Of a stretch of 64,000 nt of DNA, positions 1-14,100 are shown one piece after another. How positions within the stretch are numbered: the stretch's first letter is position 1; every line of letters begins with the position of its first letter. The notes under the pieces are model-generated. The model was given only the letters and a program-made list of their open reading frames with translations, was not told the origin of the DNA and made no database searches. Source of the DNA: Paracentrotus lividus (lineage: Eukaryota > Echinodermata > Echinoidea > Camarodonta > Echinidae); assembly GCA_940671915.1 (NCBI GenBank), contig CALNVZ010003426.1, positions 45,720,923-45,784,922 on the forward strand, in the 5' to 3' direction. Both the position numbers and the translations under genes were made by a program.

Positions 1-1392
1 ATAGTACTGGTTAATGAATTTACTACCACCAAACATGCAAATGAACATATAGGCCATGTTTCATAAAACTGATTATCAATTTAACAAGTTACAATTGAGT
101 GATTTTACAAGCTTTTGAAAATCGTACCATTTGATAGGCTTTGAACAAAAAGGGCTGTGTCGTTATTGATAAGTTCATGAAACACGGTCATGGAAGTTTA
201 TTAATGATAGACAATATTTGACCATTTTATAGCAAAGTAAAAAAATATATGTTGTCGCATGTATAGAAAATGACAGACTATTAAAAGAAAATGGGATACA
301 TAATTGGAGACATGATGAAGAGAGGACTATAAAAACAGGAACGTTTGAGTGCATAGAGCTTTGACTGATTCAAGATTCTTTTCATGCTGTGAGTAATTGA
401 ACTTCTTGTATCGAGTCGTACCCATGACCGCAGCATTTCTTTCTGCTAAAACAGTGGTCCTTAAAATTCTGCACAAGTTTATGGAATACAGAAAACATAC
501 AATCGAGGGATACATGTATATTGATACATCTTGTACAGAGCATAACCAACGATGCATCTTTTTTTTTCAAATTATACACAGCACCATAACAGGGGTAATA
601 TCAAAGTGCATGGAGGAAAACAAAAGTTATACTTGGGAGGCATTTGGCGGATTTTGTATATCTTTATTCTAGAAAGAACTTTATGGTTCAATTATTTCAT
701 CTAGATAACAGTCACAAGAACTGCATTTAACCAAAAAGTTCTTGGTAGAAGTGTAATGATAGGATGATCGGAGACAGAAAGCCCCCCCCCCTGCAATTTA
801 CTGAATGTTGGGTGCAAAGTATTAATGGTTGAATACCCCCCTCCCTGTCAAAATTTTATTTAAAAAAAAGAAGAACTTACTTATCCCACAATTTGGTCAA
901 GAAAGGTGTCAAGCCACTAACAATGATTAATAAATACTTCAAGCGCACACATGTTACTAAAGCACTGCAGTGAGGACAGGATAGGATAGACAAAAATGCA
1001 ATAATCATGGCATCAGAATACAAGGGAGTAACAGATGAACACAAAGGCACATTTTTCACAAAGGTGTCCTAACGTTAGGCCTACCTTACATCTGTGGTTT
1101 AACTATGAGTAGCAAAATGTGACACAACCTTTCAACGTTGTTATGTTCCTTATATATTTACTGGGTTCTGGAATCGTACTTGAATGGTTAGGAAAACTTT
1201 TATACTATCATTCCCAGGCACTTTTTAAGAGCTTCAGTACCAAAAATTCTTATAAATCAAACATCTACTGTTTCGGATTGTCTCCCATTTTGCTAGGGAT
1301 AGTTAAACCACAGATTTAAGCTAGGCTTAACTTTAGGCCACCTTTGTGAATACGAGCCAAAGATAAATATCAAGGAATAATTCTGGACTTAC
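1..1392. other. PPP6R intron, left edge of window
   Basis: Intron after exon 13. It is AT-rich with a C12 run near 781-792. No exon, transposon end or conserved frame could be identified. Short open frames of up to about 90 codons have no recognisable content. Confidence 0.6.
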
Positions 1393-4300
1393 TTGACGTT
1401 CTCCTCCTGCTCTGCAAACTCTTCGTCGTTGAAGCCGAACTGGTCAATAAAATGGGACGTCATTTGTTGCATCTGATAATCGGAGAAGGCCTGCCGTTCA
1501 TACAGCGCGGCCAAAGAGAGGGTTCGAAATGCCATGTGTGTTGCTTACATCGTTCTTAGCACATGGGTGGTGGAGTGGTGGTTTTGATAAGGGGGCGGGC
1601 GGGATGGAGGGTGTGTTTCTTATTGAATGAAATGAGGGTTAGGGATGATGAATTTCTTAATAATGAGGGCGTGCTCTAATGGTTCCCCCCCCCCAGGACC
1701 TATGAGAAAGGGTATTAGTACCAACAAAGGATATGGGAGTGGTAAAAGGATAGTTTAATAGATGGGTGTGGTTTCATGCCGCCCCCCCCTCCCTTCTCAG
1801 TTCTCCAGTCCATGCCAGGGTGATTGCGTTTAATCAGCCCGCCTAGCCCTTAAATGTGTTTTGTCATGGAGATGTTGTATAAATTCTGCCCCTCTATAAA
1901 AATAGTTTCATAAACAAAGGAGTATGATTTCTCACATGAAGATGAGGTGTGTGACTTTTCACAAAAAATAGTGAATTGTGGTTCTCAGGAGACCTTTCTT
2001 GAATGTTCTCTAAACTCGACAGGAATAATTTGCATTGGTAATGAAGGTTCGACTTAATATAGATGCCAGCAATGTTCTGTTTTGATGTGGATATTGGACA
2101 TGACATTACTGTGTAGCGTAGCTTATGTAGATGAATTTCATTTTTAAAAAGAAATACCTGTTTGAACTGATAAGTGAATTCCTGAACTTTTCTTGATTAG
2201 ACACACATGATAAAGCATGTGTGGGGCTAATAAAGCAATAATTTGGAGGGATCCCCTTTGAAAAGTATCATTCTACTGTATTCAAGATGATGTGTATGGA
2301 ATAGTAATTTGCGAGGGGGAATCCCAAATCTTTTCTTGAACACAGGCACATCACAAGACATGTGGCCATCTAACCAATGAGGGGGAATGCCAATGTGAAA
2401 CTGACTGGTATGTGAGAGTTTCGAGTGCAAGCAACGATGTACATGATGTAGCAATACAATAATCAATCCATTTCAATGATTTTGACATGGAATGAGATTG
2501 AATGTAGGGGATGGACAGGGCATCATGGCTGAGTTTCTTACATGACATGTCATGCAGTGTCATGGATGTTCTTTGGCTATTTGAACCTCTACCATTTTAC
2601 TACCAGGTCATTTAAATCTACTAAACTTGTACTATCAAAACACACTTGTACTATCAAAACACACTTAATGGCATCTATGAACAATGCATAGTAATTCAAA
2701 GATATTCAATTGCAATCTATGGCAGATTTAATCAATTTTCATTTCATATAAAAAATGTCTGAATTCTTCATTTCAAAACGTTAATATTCAACAAAACGGT
2801 TCTCACAGCTGGGCCTTGGCGGCAAAAATATATAGTAAAAACTTATTGATATCATTTAAAAATGGCTACATGGCTCAGAAAATTGACATTATTTTAGAAC
2901 TTTCCATGAGCACATATCACTGGTAACACATTTTATACAGGTTTTGAACAAGATGATCTATCATTCTGAACCTATATGTTTTTACTTTAATTGTCTACTG
3001 AAAGAGCTTAGGGCAGTTCTATCAATCATTACACTTTAGCAATTTTAATCAAAATAGTCTTCTAGAATTGTGAATATTTTGAATATTCAAAAATACAGAT
3101 GTATGAACATTGTCTTTGTGACTGTACTAAAGAGAAGCAATGCTCCCTTACCTGTTGAAGAGCGGTGTCTTTGCCAAAGTCAATGTCCTTGAAGTCAGAA
3201 TCATCGTCTTCACTCGATGAATGTAGCGGATGGGTGCCAACCTAGGAGAAACAGAAGTTCAAGAATTATTCATTCTAATCTATACAGTAAATTGCACTGT
3301 TATCACAGGAGGCCCTATTTAAATAGCATAAAGATTTGCTTATCTGGAAACATTAGCCACAATTTAGAGATGTTTTGGGCATTGGCCAATATGATGATAT
3401 GAAGGGTTCAACATGCATTTGAATTTCTTGACACTTGCGGCAAACTATTCCATAACATATCTTTTTTGTTTTTATTAGTACTATTTTGTTTCAATCTAAG
3501 CCATGGACAAGGATAAGACTGGCAAAGACCTAAAGGGCAGTGGAGAAAAGAAACAGTTGCAGAAGGATGTTAGCCATGTGTTCGCCGGTGCCCTGATGAC
3601 AGCGACTGGTTAATAGACAGAAACAGTAAATTTTGGAACATCAATTCCATAACTGATCATATTTCTGATTCATTATGTGTGAATATTTATACTTTGTTGA
3701 AACAGATTTGTAAGACTTTAGGGTGAGTTTGATGAATAAGTGACTTACCAATTCAACTAGGTTTCTCTTGTTGGTGTCTGCTAGACTTCCTGATAAAAAC
3801 GAACTCCACTTTTCTCTTACTTCTTCAGGGATATATTCTGCAAAGAGGAAAAATATTAACATGGACATTTTATTAACATGTTTTTTTTTCAATTGGTCAA
3901 TCAAAACGATATAAAAAACATTAGTAAGAATGTTTTGTAACTACAAGGTAAAGACGCTACACCAAATACTCATTGGATTGGATGTTAAAATGAATGAAAA
4001 ATTAGACAGTAAAAGACAAATTATAAGGCTTCAAGAAGGCCTACAATATAAACTACCCAATGATGGATGAAACTGCCATTGATCCACAGCAATTTTCTCA
4101 TAGCCAAATGACTGATGGGATTTTGATACATGGTATAAATAGTTCTTCTAGTTTCTTACTGATGACCAGTTAATGAAACTGGATATTCGATTTGATAGAT
4201 ACCTTGAAAAAGAGACTTGATCTGTTCACTATTGCAACCTTTCTCCATCTCTGACGTGAGTACGTTAGCTATCCTAGTCATGTGACCCATGTAACCTCTC

Positions 4301-7300
4301 CGTGACCTGCCCTGCTTCTGATGTGTGTCGTTCTCTTCCCACGCCTCCATCACTTTGGGAATTAGCTTGCTTTCTGTGAACAGCTGTGGATGGGTGAGCA
4401 ATGTAGTGCCATTAACATATTATCCTTATTTCACAACAAATTCATCAATTATTTTTCATATTATTCAATAAGACACACACAAAAAATGCTGTAAATGTGT
4501 ACATGCTCTCTATATATAATAATAATAATAATAATGGTGTCTTCTTATATAGCGCTCAGGTCCGTCATGCATGACGCTCATGGCGCTTTACAAAGAATGT
4601 TTTACACATTATTACCCCGGTCATAGCTGAGTGGCCAAGTATGTAGCGCTCAAGCATATCGGGTACCCATTTACACCTGGGTGGGGAGGAGCATTGTAGA
4701 CAAAACGTCCATGCCCTTTAAATTTTTTTTTTTTTTTTTTTTACATGATCTTATGATCTGAATTTTCACTTTCTTAGTTGAAATCAATGTTCTATCCTTG
4801 CATTGTGTATGACTGGTGCATTAAAATAGAGGTGGGCAATAGAGGGGTAAAATAAGGGTCATGTTTCAGAACCAAGTTTGTGCTATTTTATTTTAAGCAG
4901 CTCTTTGTCCTGATCGATATGCCACCAATTTTAAGAAAATCGGATAAAAATTGAGACAGTGCGGGCCAAAAAACGATTTTGAGGGGGCGTGGCCAAAAAA
5001 TGCTGAGTCATCGTGTTTCAAAATTTGAAAAAGCTATAATTCTTTTATTAAAAGGGCTATAAAGATGATTCTGGTGTCTATCTATATGTATTTCAGCCTG
5101 ATAAATCCAATAACAGTGTCCAAATTGCAAGTAGGGGTGAAGAAAGTGCTTAAAAGGGGGAATTAAAGTTTTAACCCTTTAATTACCGTTAGGGTCTCTG
5201 AGGGCACCCCTAGACAAATTGTGTTGCTCAATCAAAACCACCGCGTTTTCAGTAATGTCGCTTCATGTCTCTTTTTTTTACATTCTTACAAATCTTTTGA
5301 CACCAAGTTCATTGAAATCGGACATTCCACGAGAGAGTTACTTGACTTTTTGTGGTCAAAGGTCAAACCGCAATTTGAGATTTTTGCCATTTTGTGTACA
5401 AAACCAATGGCAAAGTCAGGTTTCCTATTTTACTCTATAAATCACAGGTAAATCAACTTTAGACTGGTTCTAGTATTCATTGAGAATTAAAATTGATCCA
5501 GATAATGATATGAAGTATCAGAAGGTCTACAACTATAATAATTCTTATGTATTTCATTGTTTTATGAATTTCTTATGTATTCTATTGTTTTTATTCTTAA
5601 CATGTATATATCTATGTTTTCCATTATTTTAGGAATTTCAATAATTCAGGCCTTCATTTTGATTTAATTTTATTCTCAATGAACAATAAAAGCAGTCAAA
5701 AGAATGGTTTAAATGTGATTTATAGAGTAAAATAGGAAACCCGACTTTGCCATTGGTTTAGTACACAAAATGACAAAAATCTCAAATTGCGGTTTGACCT
5801 TTGACCACGAAAAGTCAAGTAACTCTCTAATGGAATGTCCGATTGCAATGAATTTGGTGTCAAAAGATCCGTAAGAATGTAAAGAAAAGAGACATGAAAC
5901 GATATTACTGAAAACGCGGTTGTTTTGATTGAGCAACACAATTTGTCTAGGGGTGCCCTCAGAGACCCTAACGGTAATTAAAGGGTTAAAACTATAATTC
6001 CCCCTTTTCAGTACTTTCTTCACCCCTACTTGCAATTTGGACACTGTTATTGGATTTATCAAGCTGAAATACATATAAATAGACACCAGAATCATCTTTA
6101 TAGCTCTTTTAATAAAAGAATTACAGCTTTTTCAAATTTTGAAAAACGATGACTCAGCATTTTTTGGCCACGCCCCCTCTAAATCGTTTTTTGGCCCGCA
6201 CTGTCTCAATTTTTATCCGATTTTCTTAAAATTGGTGGCATATCGATCAGGACAATGAGCTGCTTAAAATAAGATAGCACAAACTTGGTTCTGAAACATG
6301 ACCCATTTATAGCCCACCTCTAATTAAAACAGATTTATTATCACAAAAGCATAATACACTTGGTGGAGCAAATTGTGAATTATGAAGCCCTTTGTAATCG
6401 CAAGGGGCTAATAAAATTTGTTTTTGAAAACTTGAATGGATCAGTATTTGCAGCAATATGAAAATTTCCATTATACAATGTAATAAATGAGGTGACAGTT
6501 ACTCTACCTTGACAACTTTCAAAGATTTGATTTTTTCAACATGAACTTAACATTGCCAGACTTGCATATTCATCATAATTAACTATATCTCTTCAAGACC
6601 CTTTTATTCTAATTGCAAGTATATTACTCTTCTAGGAAAAATAATTTCACAACATATACCGCAATGTGAAATACTTTCCTCTTCAAGTAATTCTAATGTT
6701 AGAAAGCTTGTTTGTCAAAACTGAAAGTAGAATTAATTACAATGTCAAGTGCTATTAAGTGTTATTACTCCCTGGAAAAGAAAATCTAAAAGAAATAGGA
6801 AGAATCTGTGGGCATATCTAATACACATAAAGTGTGATTGATAATAAATATCTGTCTCTCGTCTTGCATCTGGGTCATTTATTAATTTGCTGTTGTGAAT
6901 CAGCGTATCCAAGCAAGCAAGCAGCAAGGCAACAATTAAACCGCCCCTTCCCCCCCCCCCCCCCTACATTAGGGATATGGGGGTAGCTAGTTTTGTTGGG
7001 GGAAATTTCTCCTGGAACCAAGAAAACAAATCTGCAAGATTCAATTGCGGAAGATGTTCTTGGATATATGATATGCACTATTTGCAAACTGCTAGGGTAT
7101 CATAATATAGATTCTAACTCAAAATACAAAATACTAAGTCACATATCATTCTGAGGCTAGTACGGAATATAAAAAATAGCCATATTGGTCATATTTGTAA
7201 GGTGTGTACAGTTAACTAGTACAAAAATGGTGAAACAACTACTTTTTACGTGCTGTAATGGTATGGGAGTACTGGTGATTCAGGCTTAATGGTGATTTTT

Positions 7301-8097
7301 GATAAAGACTACTCACATGTACTAAGAGTGGATGTTGCGTCTTGCCTTCTTCTGATTCTGTAGGGTTGTTGGAAAGTATTGTACTAATTGACTTCTCCAC
7401 CTCCAAATGTAAAAAGTTATTCCATGCATATGTTAAGAAAAGATCCTGTTGATAGAAAGAGAGAAACAGAAGAAACATTCAAACGTACTATTCAGCCAAA
7501 GGATTATACTTATGAAAACAAATGTAAGGCTGGGAACAGTATTTCAACGATTTCTGCGCCTAAGCTGTGTAATAAACTACAAGGATTTGTCCAGCTGTCC
7601 CGTTATTAAATGTTTTTAAGAAAAATCTAAAGACTGTTTTATCCAATCTATGACTATTTGTATTATTGAACTTCATAAAGAGCTTTGAACCTCTCCATGA
7701 TAAAAGCGCTAAATAAATCCAAAATTAATTTTTCATAACATATCGCACAAAAAACTGAGAAGCAAAAAGTTCTAACTGATTAGTTAACATATTTCTTGAT
7801 CTCAGCAGACTAACTGCATCACACACCTAAACATTTCACATTCAAGGCACTTTACATGACTAACGCAAGTATATTAGAATTTCATTTATACGCAAAGTGT
7901 CAACACAGACTGAATGCTAGTCCACTGATTGAGAGCTCTAAATGTTAAGATCATCACCTACACATAATTATTCTGTATCATCATTCTGTAACTGAATTCA
8001 TAAATCATATCATCATGTCATTATCTGACACACCATTCCTTCTTGGTTAGTTCTTACTTCAGTTAGAGTCTTTTGGTTTTTTTTTTTATCAATCTTC

Positions 8098-8151
<54 letters not shown>

Positions 8152-11100
8152 TTTTTGACTGTAATGGACTGATACCCCTACTTGTTATTACTTGGGTAGG
8201 ATCTAAACTGGCAGGAGCATCAAACATGATATATGGTTTAATGACAACCTCACAATGGCAAGCCTTTATGAAGCCTGGTGCCATTACAATAAAGGGATTA
8301 TGACAGTGACAGGTACAGAGATTAACTACCAGATTTATCCAGGCTGGATTAACTTCTATTCATGGTGAGTTTTGAGCTGTGATCTCAACCAAGAACCCTC
8401 AATCCAGATAAAGCCTCATTCACAGCAGTGCTTTGTAATACTCAGAAATGATGACAATTCAATTCAATTCAATTCAATTTGGTTTATTAAAAATACTGAA
8501 AAGGCAGTCCAAGGACTGATACATTTCAAAATTACAATTTTAAAAATAACATAAAAATCAAGTGATTATCAGCTAAAAATATAAACATACAACTACATAC
8601 AATAAAAAGTAGAAACGTAGGGGGCAGAGAAAGAGGAGACGAAGTAAGAAAAAACAGAGGCATAGAAGATGAGGATAATGTAGTAAAGAAAAAGAGAAGA
8701 CAAATTAGGAAATGAAATCTTATAGTACATGCATATAAAGTAAATAAATTGTAAAACATGTAAAAGAAGTGTATAAAAATAATACAAATACATGTTATAA
8801 AGAAGTTTATTACCAACCATACATAGCAAGTTATAAATTGGTTGAAAGTTGGCTTGATGGTGTCACTGGGTTCCAAGGGTAATGTGTCGTTGGTGCACCA
8901 ATCTGTGTTTTCATCAGATTTGTGCTTGCAAAAACAGGCAGAACAGCTCAGTTGGCATTCAAAGGATAATGTGTGTGAGTTGCAAAAGCTGGCCCTACAT
9001 TCTGAGTGTACCTAGACAAGCCAGCTTGGAGCTGAATGTAGCTGGACTGGTAACAAGACTAACCTTGCTGATTTGTAATTACCCCCCCCCCCCAATTTTT
9101 TTGAAAAACATGTATGAATCTAATCCAATTCAATTTGGGAAAGTCAGCTCTACCCTTATAGCAGAGTCACACCAATGAAACCGACTCCATACCGACCACT
9201 AGCTTGCTATTCCCAGAAATGTAATATTTTATTCAATTTGGTGTTGGTTCGGGGTCGGTTTCACTTGTGTGACTCGGCTATTAGTTAAGGGGAAAAGTGT
9301 AAAGACAGAGGATGGTTGGACTTACCACTAATCTTTTGATGGTACCTAACCTAGCAAGCTCTGCATTGATTGTAGCTGTATTAGTGATGAGTAATGAGGA
9401 GACTAGTTTGCTGATTTGTAACCTAACATTACCAAGGGGTGGCTCCAGTTTGCCTACTGTTGTGCACATTTCTTTCCTCTGCAAAGAACAAGGATGACAT
9501 CATGAAAATACTGTTTAACAAAGTTATTGATAATATTATCCTTCTTATAAGTTGTTACTTTTGCAAATTTTGTAAGTCTGTCTTCATGAAAATTTCTAGT
9601 TAATATAAGGCTACTGAAAGTAACGATAACATCACAAAAGTTGTGCAATTATCCACACATATATTTCCCTGACTTGTGCAAAATCTCAAATAAAAAATAT
9701 CTGTACCCATAAATATTAGCTTACATGTATACAGTTAATGCTCTCTTTTATTCGAAATGCATCATAAACATGGACGCATTCCCCTTCAAGCCGAAAAATT
9801 AACAGTCTTTATCAGGGGTGCCAGTTTGGTTCTACTGGCGAGAAATGAAGACAAAACATGTTAGAGGCCCATACATGTTGGACAATATAAATCCTTCATA
9901 AGTCTGAAATGGGAAGATATCAGGCATCCCTGTTTCTGTTTATAAAGTTAAATGCAATACTTACCCCAGGCGGATCGTCTAATAACTGCTGCATATCTGC
10001 TAACCTACTGACGACTGCTTTGAGTGTACCGCTGACCCCCCTAGCTAACCTCTCAGCATCTAGCTGGGTCATCTGTTCTTGACCGTCTGGACCAAAGGAC
10101 AATGCCCATGCAGCCCTGGTGAAAGAGAAAGAATTATTTTTATTGGATATTCTCATTCCAATCGTATATATACAGGTAACTTGGGACCATAAAAATCTCT
10201 TTGACTTATGAGAATTTCCACTTACGAGAGGTGAATAGCACGTGTCTTCTATAATCTTAACTGAAAAATTGCTTGAACTTTGGTGATTATTCGACTTAAA
10301 TAGAAGGTTGACTTATGCAGTTGACTGTATATTCGCATAATAAAACTTTCAAGGCATGATGTTTCACTTGATAAAATTGTATGTTTGTATGCAATTTGCA
10401 TTCTGGATATCAAAGTGTTTTTTTGTGAGATTTTTTTAAATGACCACAGCAACAACATCGATTTGCTCTTGCTAGAGAGCATAAAAAATGAAGATCACTA
10501 CACCACATTTAAATATATGGGACTACACGAACACACGTTACAAAATTATTATAATTTTTAGTCATTTTTTAAATAAGAGGGAACTGCAATACACCTGTAA
10601 TAAATTAAGATATTGAGAGTCCTGTTGTTATCCACCTTAGGATGTTGTTTTAGTGTTTAGTCATTCAAATTCAGATTCATTTATTTATTAGTCAATATCA
10701 CAAGGGCATCAAAATTTGCCCTCCACCGCTGGTTAAATCTATACCATCTCATTGACTATGTCAACAAATTTCACTTATTATAGCTACTTACCCTTGTTTC
10801 CTAAATTCCAATAATGAAAGTAGAACTGAAATACCGTTGACTATTGCTGACTCTGATATCGTACCCTTGAACATATGATCTAGTAACTCTGATACTGTTT
10901 CTTCCCTGAAAGAAAATGAACAAACCAAGAAACACTTGTTATGAACACAAGGTAACAATGTAACTTTGCACTGTCCTGATCATATGTAATTGGCAAAATC
11001 AGATCTGCAGTTAGGAGCTACCATCAGACAAGTATTCTTCAATGTAATTCAATTCAATTCAAGTCATTCAAATTTAGAGCATAAAAAAACATATTCTTCG

Positions 11101-14100
11101 ATACACAAAGCCCCAGAGGGAAAAATGTACTTGTGTGCTGGAGCGTTTTGTCCAACGTATGGTTATGAACTCTTTTGAATATTCTACAGCTGCCAAATAG
11201 CAAATTACATAGTCACCTAGAAACAATGTTTGGCTAACTTGGTCTCAGGAAGACATAACATTGAATTTTGTCCTGTGCTTGATTAACATTTAGATAAACC
11301 TTCTCTTTTGCAGGGCAGTACACACTCATTAACATAATTATGAAACGGTAATTTTTTTTAGACCAAGATCGGACACCGAGGCGTGTCGGGGGAGGGGGAC
11401 TGCCCCCTCGCATCACTCCTGAATGGAAAGACTTCGCAGTTAACATGCGTGGCACAATGCAAATGTCTTACCCACTGAGCCTGACAAAAGATCATGAGTA
11501 TTGAAACCCCCATACACATAAGCCTGAAATGGAAAGGTGGTAGGGCCAGAAAATAGGCTAAAGCCTGAAAACTGGTTTCTCTGTAAGTGATTTTGGTACA
11601 ATGCATTAACTCTAGATTCCTATGGAAATGGGTAAAATACTTACATTTCTATAGTTGTGAGTAATGGATCATTCTCTGCACATTCTTGTAACTGTGACAT
11701 ATGTTCCCTAGTGAGTCTAACAATATCACATAATGTTTGTGCTGCATTGCTGTGTGTGTCCTCGGACTGTTCTGTGTCTATGAGGTCCACTAGTCTTTGG
11801 ATAAACCTTTGATCATTTAACCACTGCACAAAAAGAGTTTTGAGAAGGAAACAAAGAAGAGTGTTGTTACGATTGTTGGAAAGATCTAACATTTGTTACA
11901 ACAGAAAAGAAAACTGTACAAGAATACAAACATCAAGTGTAAATATAGTTATTCTGTGAAATTACAAAATGCATTCATACACATTTTGTGAATCTTTTCT
12001 TATATCACAAGTGGATAATCACTCAAAGTGAGAAGTCTCTAACATTCCTTCTGTTCACAAAGTAAGAATGACCACATCACATCATTTCATAACTCATATC
12101 TTTAGAAATCATGAAGGCTTTTGAAAGTTTTGTTTATATTGCCTCCTGTGTAAGGCAACTTTAAGAATTAAGAAATGCTATCTTAATTTTGAGCAACTAC
12201 ATGTAGATGCATGTGAATATCCTCCACACACATTTCGGGCTCCCTGCAGAGACATGTTTTACAATCTTTTAAGTCGTACTGAAAGAATTTTCCCCTGATT
12301 ATAACCAACTTACATTGAGGAATGCTATCCTAATTTCAGGTGACTCTATGCATGTGATTAGCCTAAGAATGAGATCCATGATTGCAGACACTTCTAAATG
12401 AGACAGGAGCAATCCTATGCAGTCCTCCTTTCCTTTGATGAACTCTACCACGACCTCCGGTCTTCTCGATAGCAACGATCCTATCGTCTTGCTGAAGAAA
12501 CTTGCTAGGAGGGGGTTGAGGGGGGCTGGCCTGTCCAGAAACTTCCATAAATTTGTGAAAGCCATCTGTTGGAAAAGTCATAGAAATAGAAATAGTAATG
12601 GTTTATTCAACAAAAACCAATTGCGGCCTAAAGGCCAAATGACAGATTACCATACAATAAAAAATAAGCAGGCATGTACACTGAGATTACATGAGCAAAC
12701 ACAACATTCAGTAATAGAAGTCATAATAATGTAAAAATACAGAGTCGATGAGGTTATGGTATAAATTGCAGTTAACTAACAAAAATTTGTTCCTGCTATC
12801 ATCAGACCTATCATCAGTTATCATTGGATTCACTGTCATTATCAAGACGTTAATTAGTTTGTAAATGTATTGTCAGTTCTATAACAAGCAGTCTGTAGGA
12901 AAAGGTCATTGAGATGTTAATAAGTTTTGAAGTGTATTGTCAGTTTTACGACAAGCCATAAAATATAGTTATGTTATAGGCTACCATATAAAGCTGTCAC
13001 GTGGATCTCACATAAAAGTACTGGTACATGTTGCGTATTGATATGTTAATTAGTAAAGGTATTGCTGGTTTTATTACAAGCTACAAAATATTGCTGTATT
13101 ATAGGGGTCAGGCACCCATAAGAAATCATATTGCCCCCCAATGGTAATATTTCTAGCTGGTTTTGGGTCTGTTCAAATTGTGACTCAGGCCCAAATACTC
13201 ACTTCTGTGTCTGCTAGTTTGTCGCATATAGCGGCCACGTCTGACGTAAGCAGCTCGCAGGCCATGTTGGGGTTCTTGTACTGTATAGACTCATGAAGGT
13301 CTTGGGACGGCTCAGTCGTTATCAAGTTTACTAAATCCTCTATTACATCTGTCCTCACCAGGCTAAAGATAGATTGTAAAGAATCAATGGGATTACGGCA
13401 ATGTTCAGGGTTAACATAAATGACTGACCAGGGGTGATTCTGCAATACTTTGTACATAGAATCACCTCAAATTCCATCTTCTTAAAGGGATTGTTTAACT
13501 TTTTTCACATTAAAAAACAATTACCTTTCCAGCTAATGCTGTAATCATAAAAATTTGCAAACCTTTAGGTCAGACAGGAATTGTCTGAGGTTTTGAAGCT
13601 AACTGTTCATTTAATTTCCAAGATATTGATGACTGAATATCACCTTTGTCATAAGTGACACAAAACAGTATTTAGAAAATATATAAATAAAAATTATTTC
13701 ATATCCAAAATTATTACACACACTCAAAGCTGTAAGGATGTTACATTGCCAAAAATTCGCATTTGTTTTTCATACAGTACGTAATAGCTTCGAGACATCT
13801 TCATGGAGGCACCGATATTGCAAACATTATTCTTATTTTCAGACCTATTACATAATACCCATGTCTCATAGAAAGCCTCATTAGGACACAAGTGACTCAT
13901 CTCAAGGGTTATATCCAGTCATACTGAAAAACACTGACAGCAGACTGAACATGCTATCACATTATCATCAAATTGAATTGAAAGGTTGGTTTAAAATTGG
14001 GTTAGGTGTGACTGCCGTTTCACAAGGGCATCAAAACAAGCAGGGTTAGCACTAGACGTTGTTATGTGACACAGATGGACACCATGAAGAACCTGAGAGA

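Noticed and set aside
877-1059. Possible further PPP6R exon
   Set aside because: The expected next segment (APFDRIAEINF-like) is absent, and the frame found has no similarity to the family.
5709-6095. 128-codon minus frame and its mirror images near 5219-5451
   Set aside because: They lie in the two arms of the foldback element and mirror each other; there is no codon-level or family evidence.
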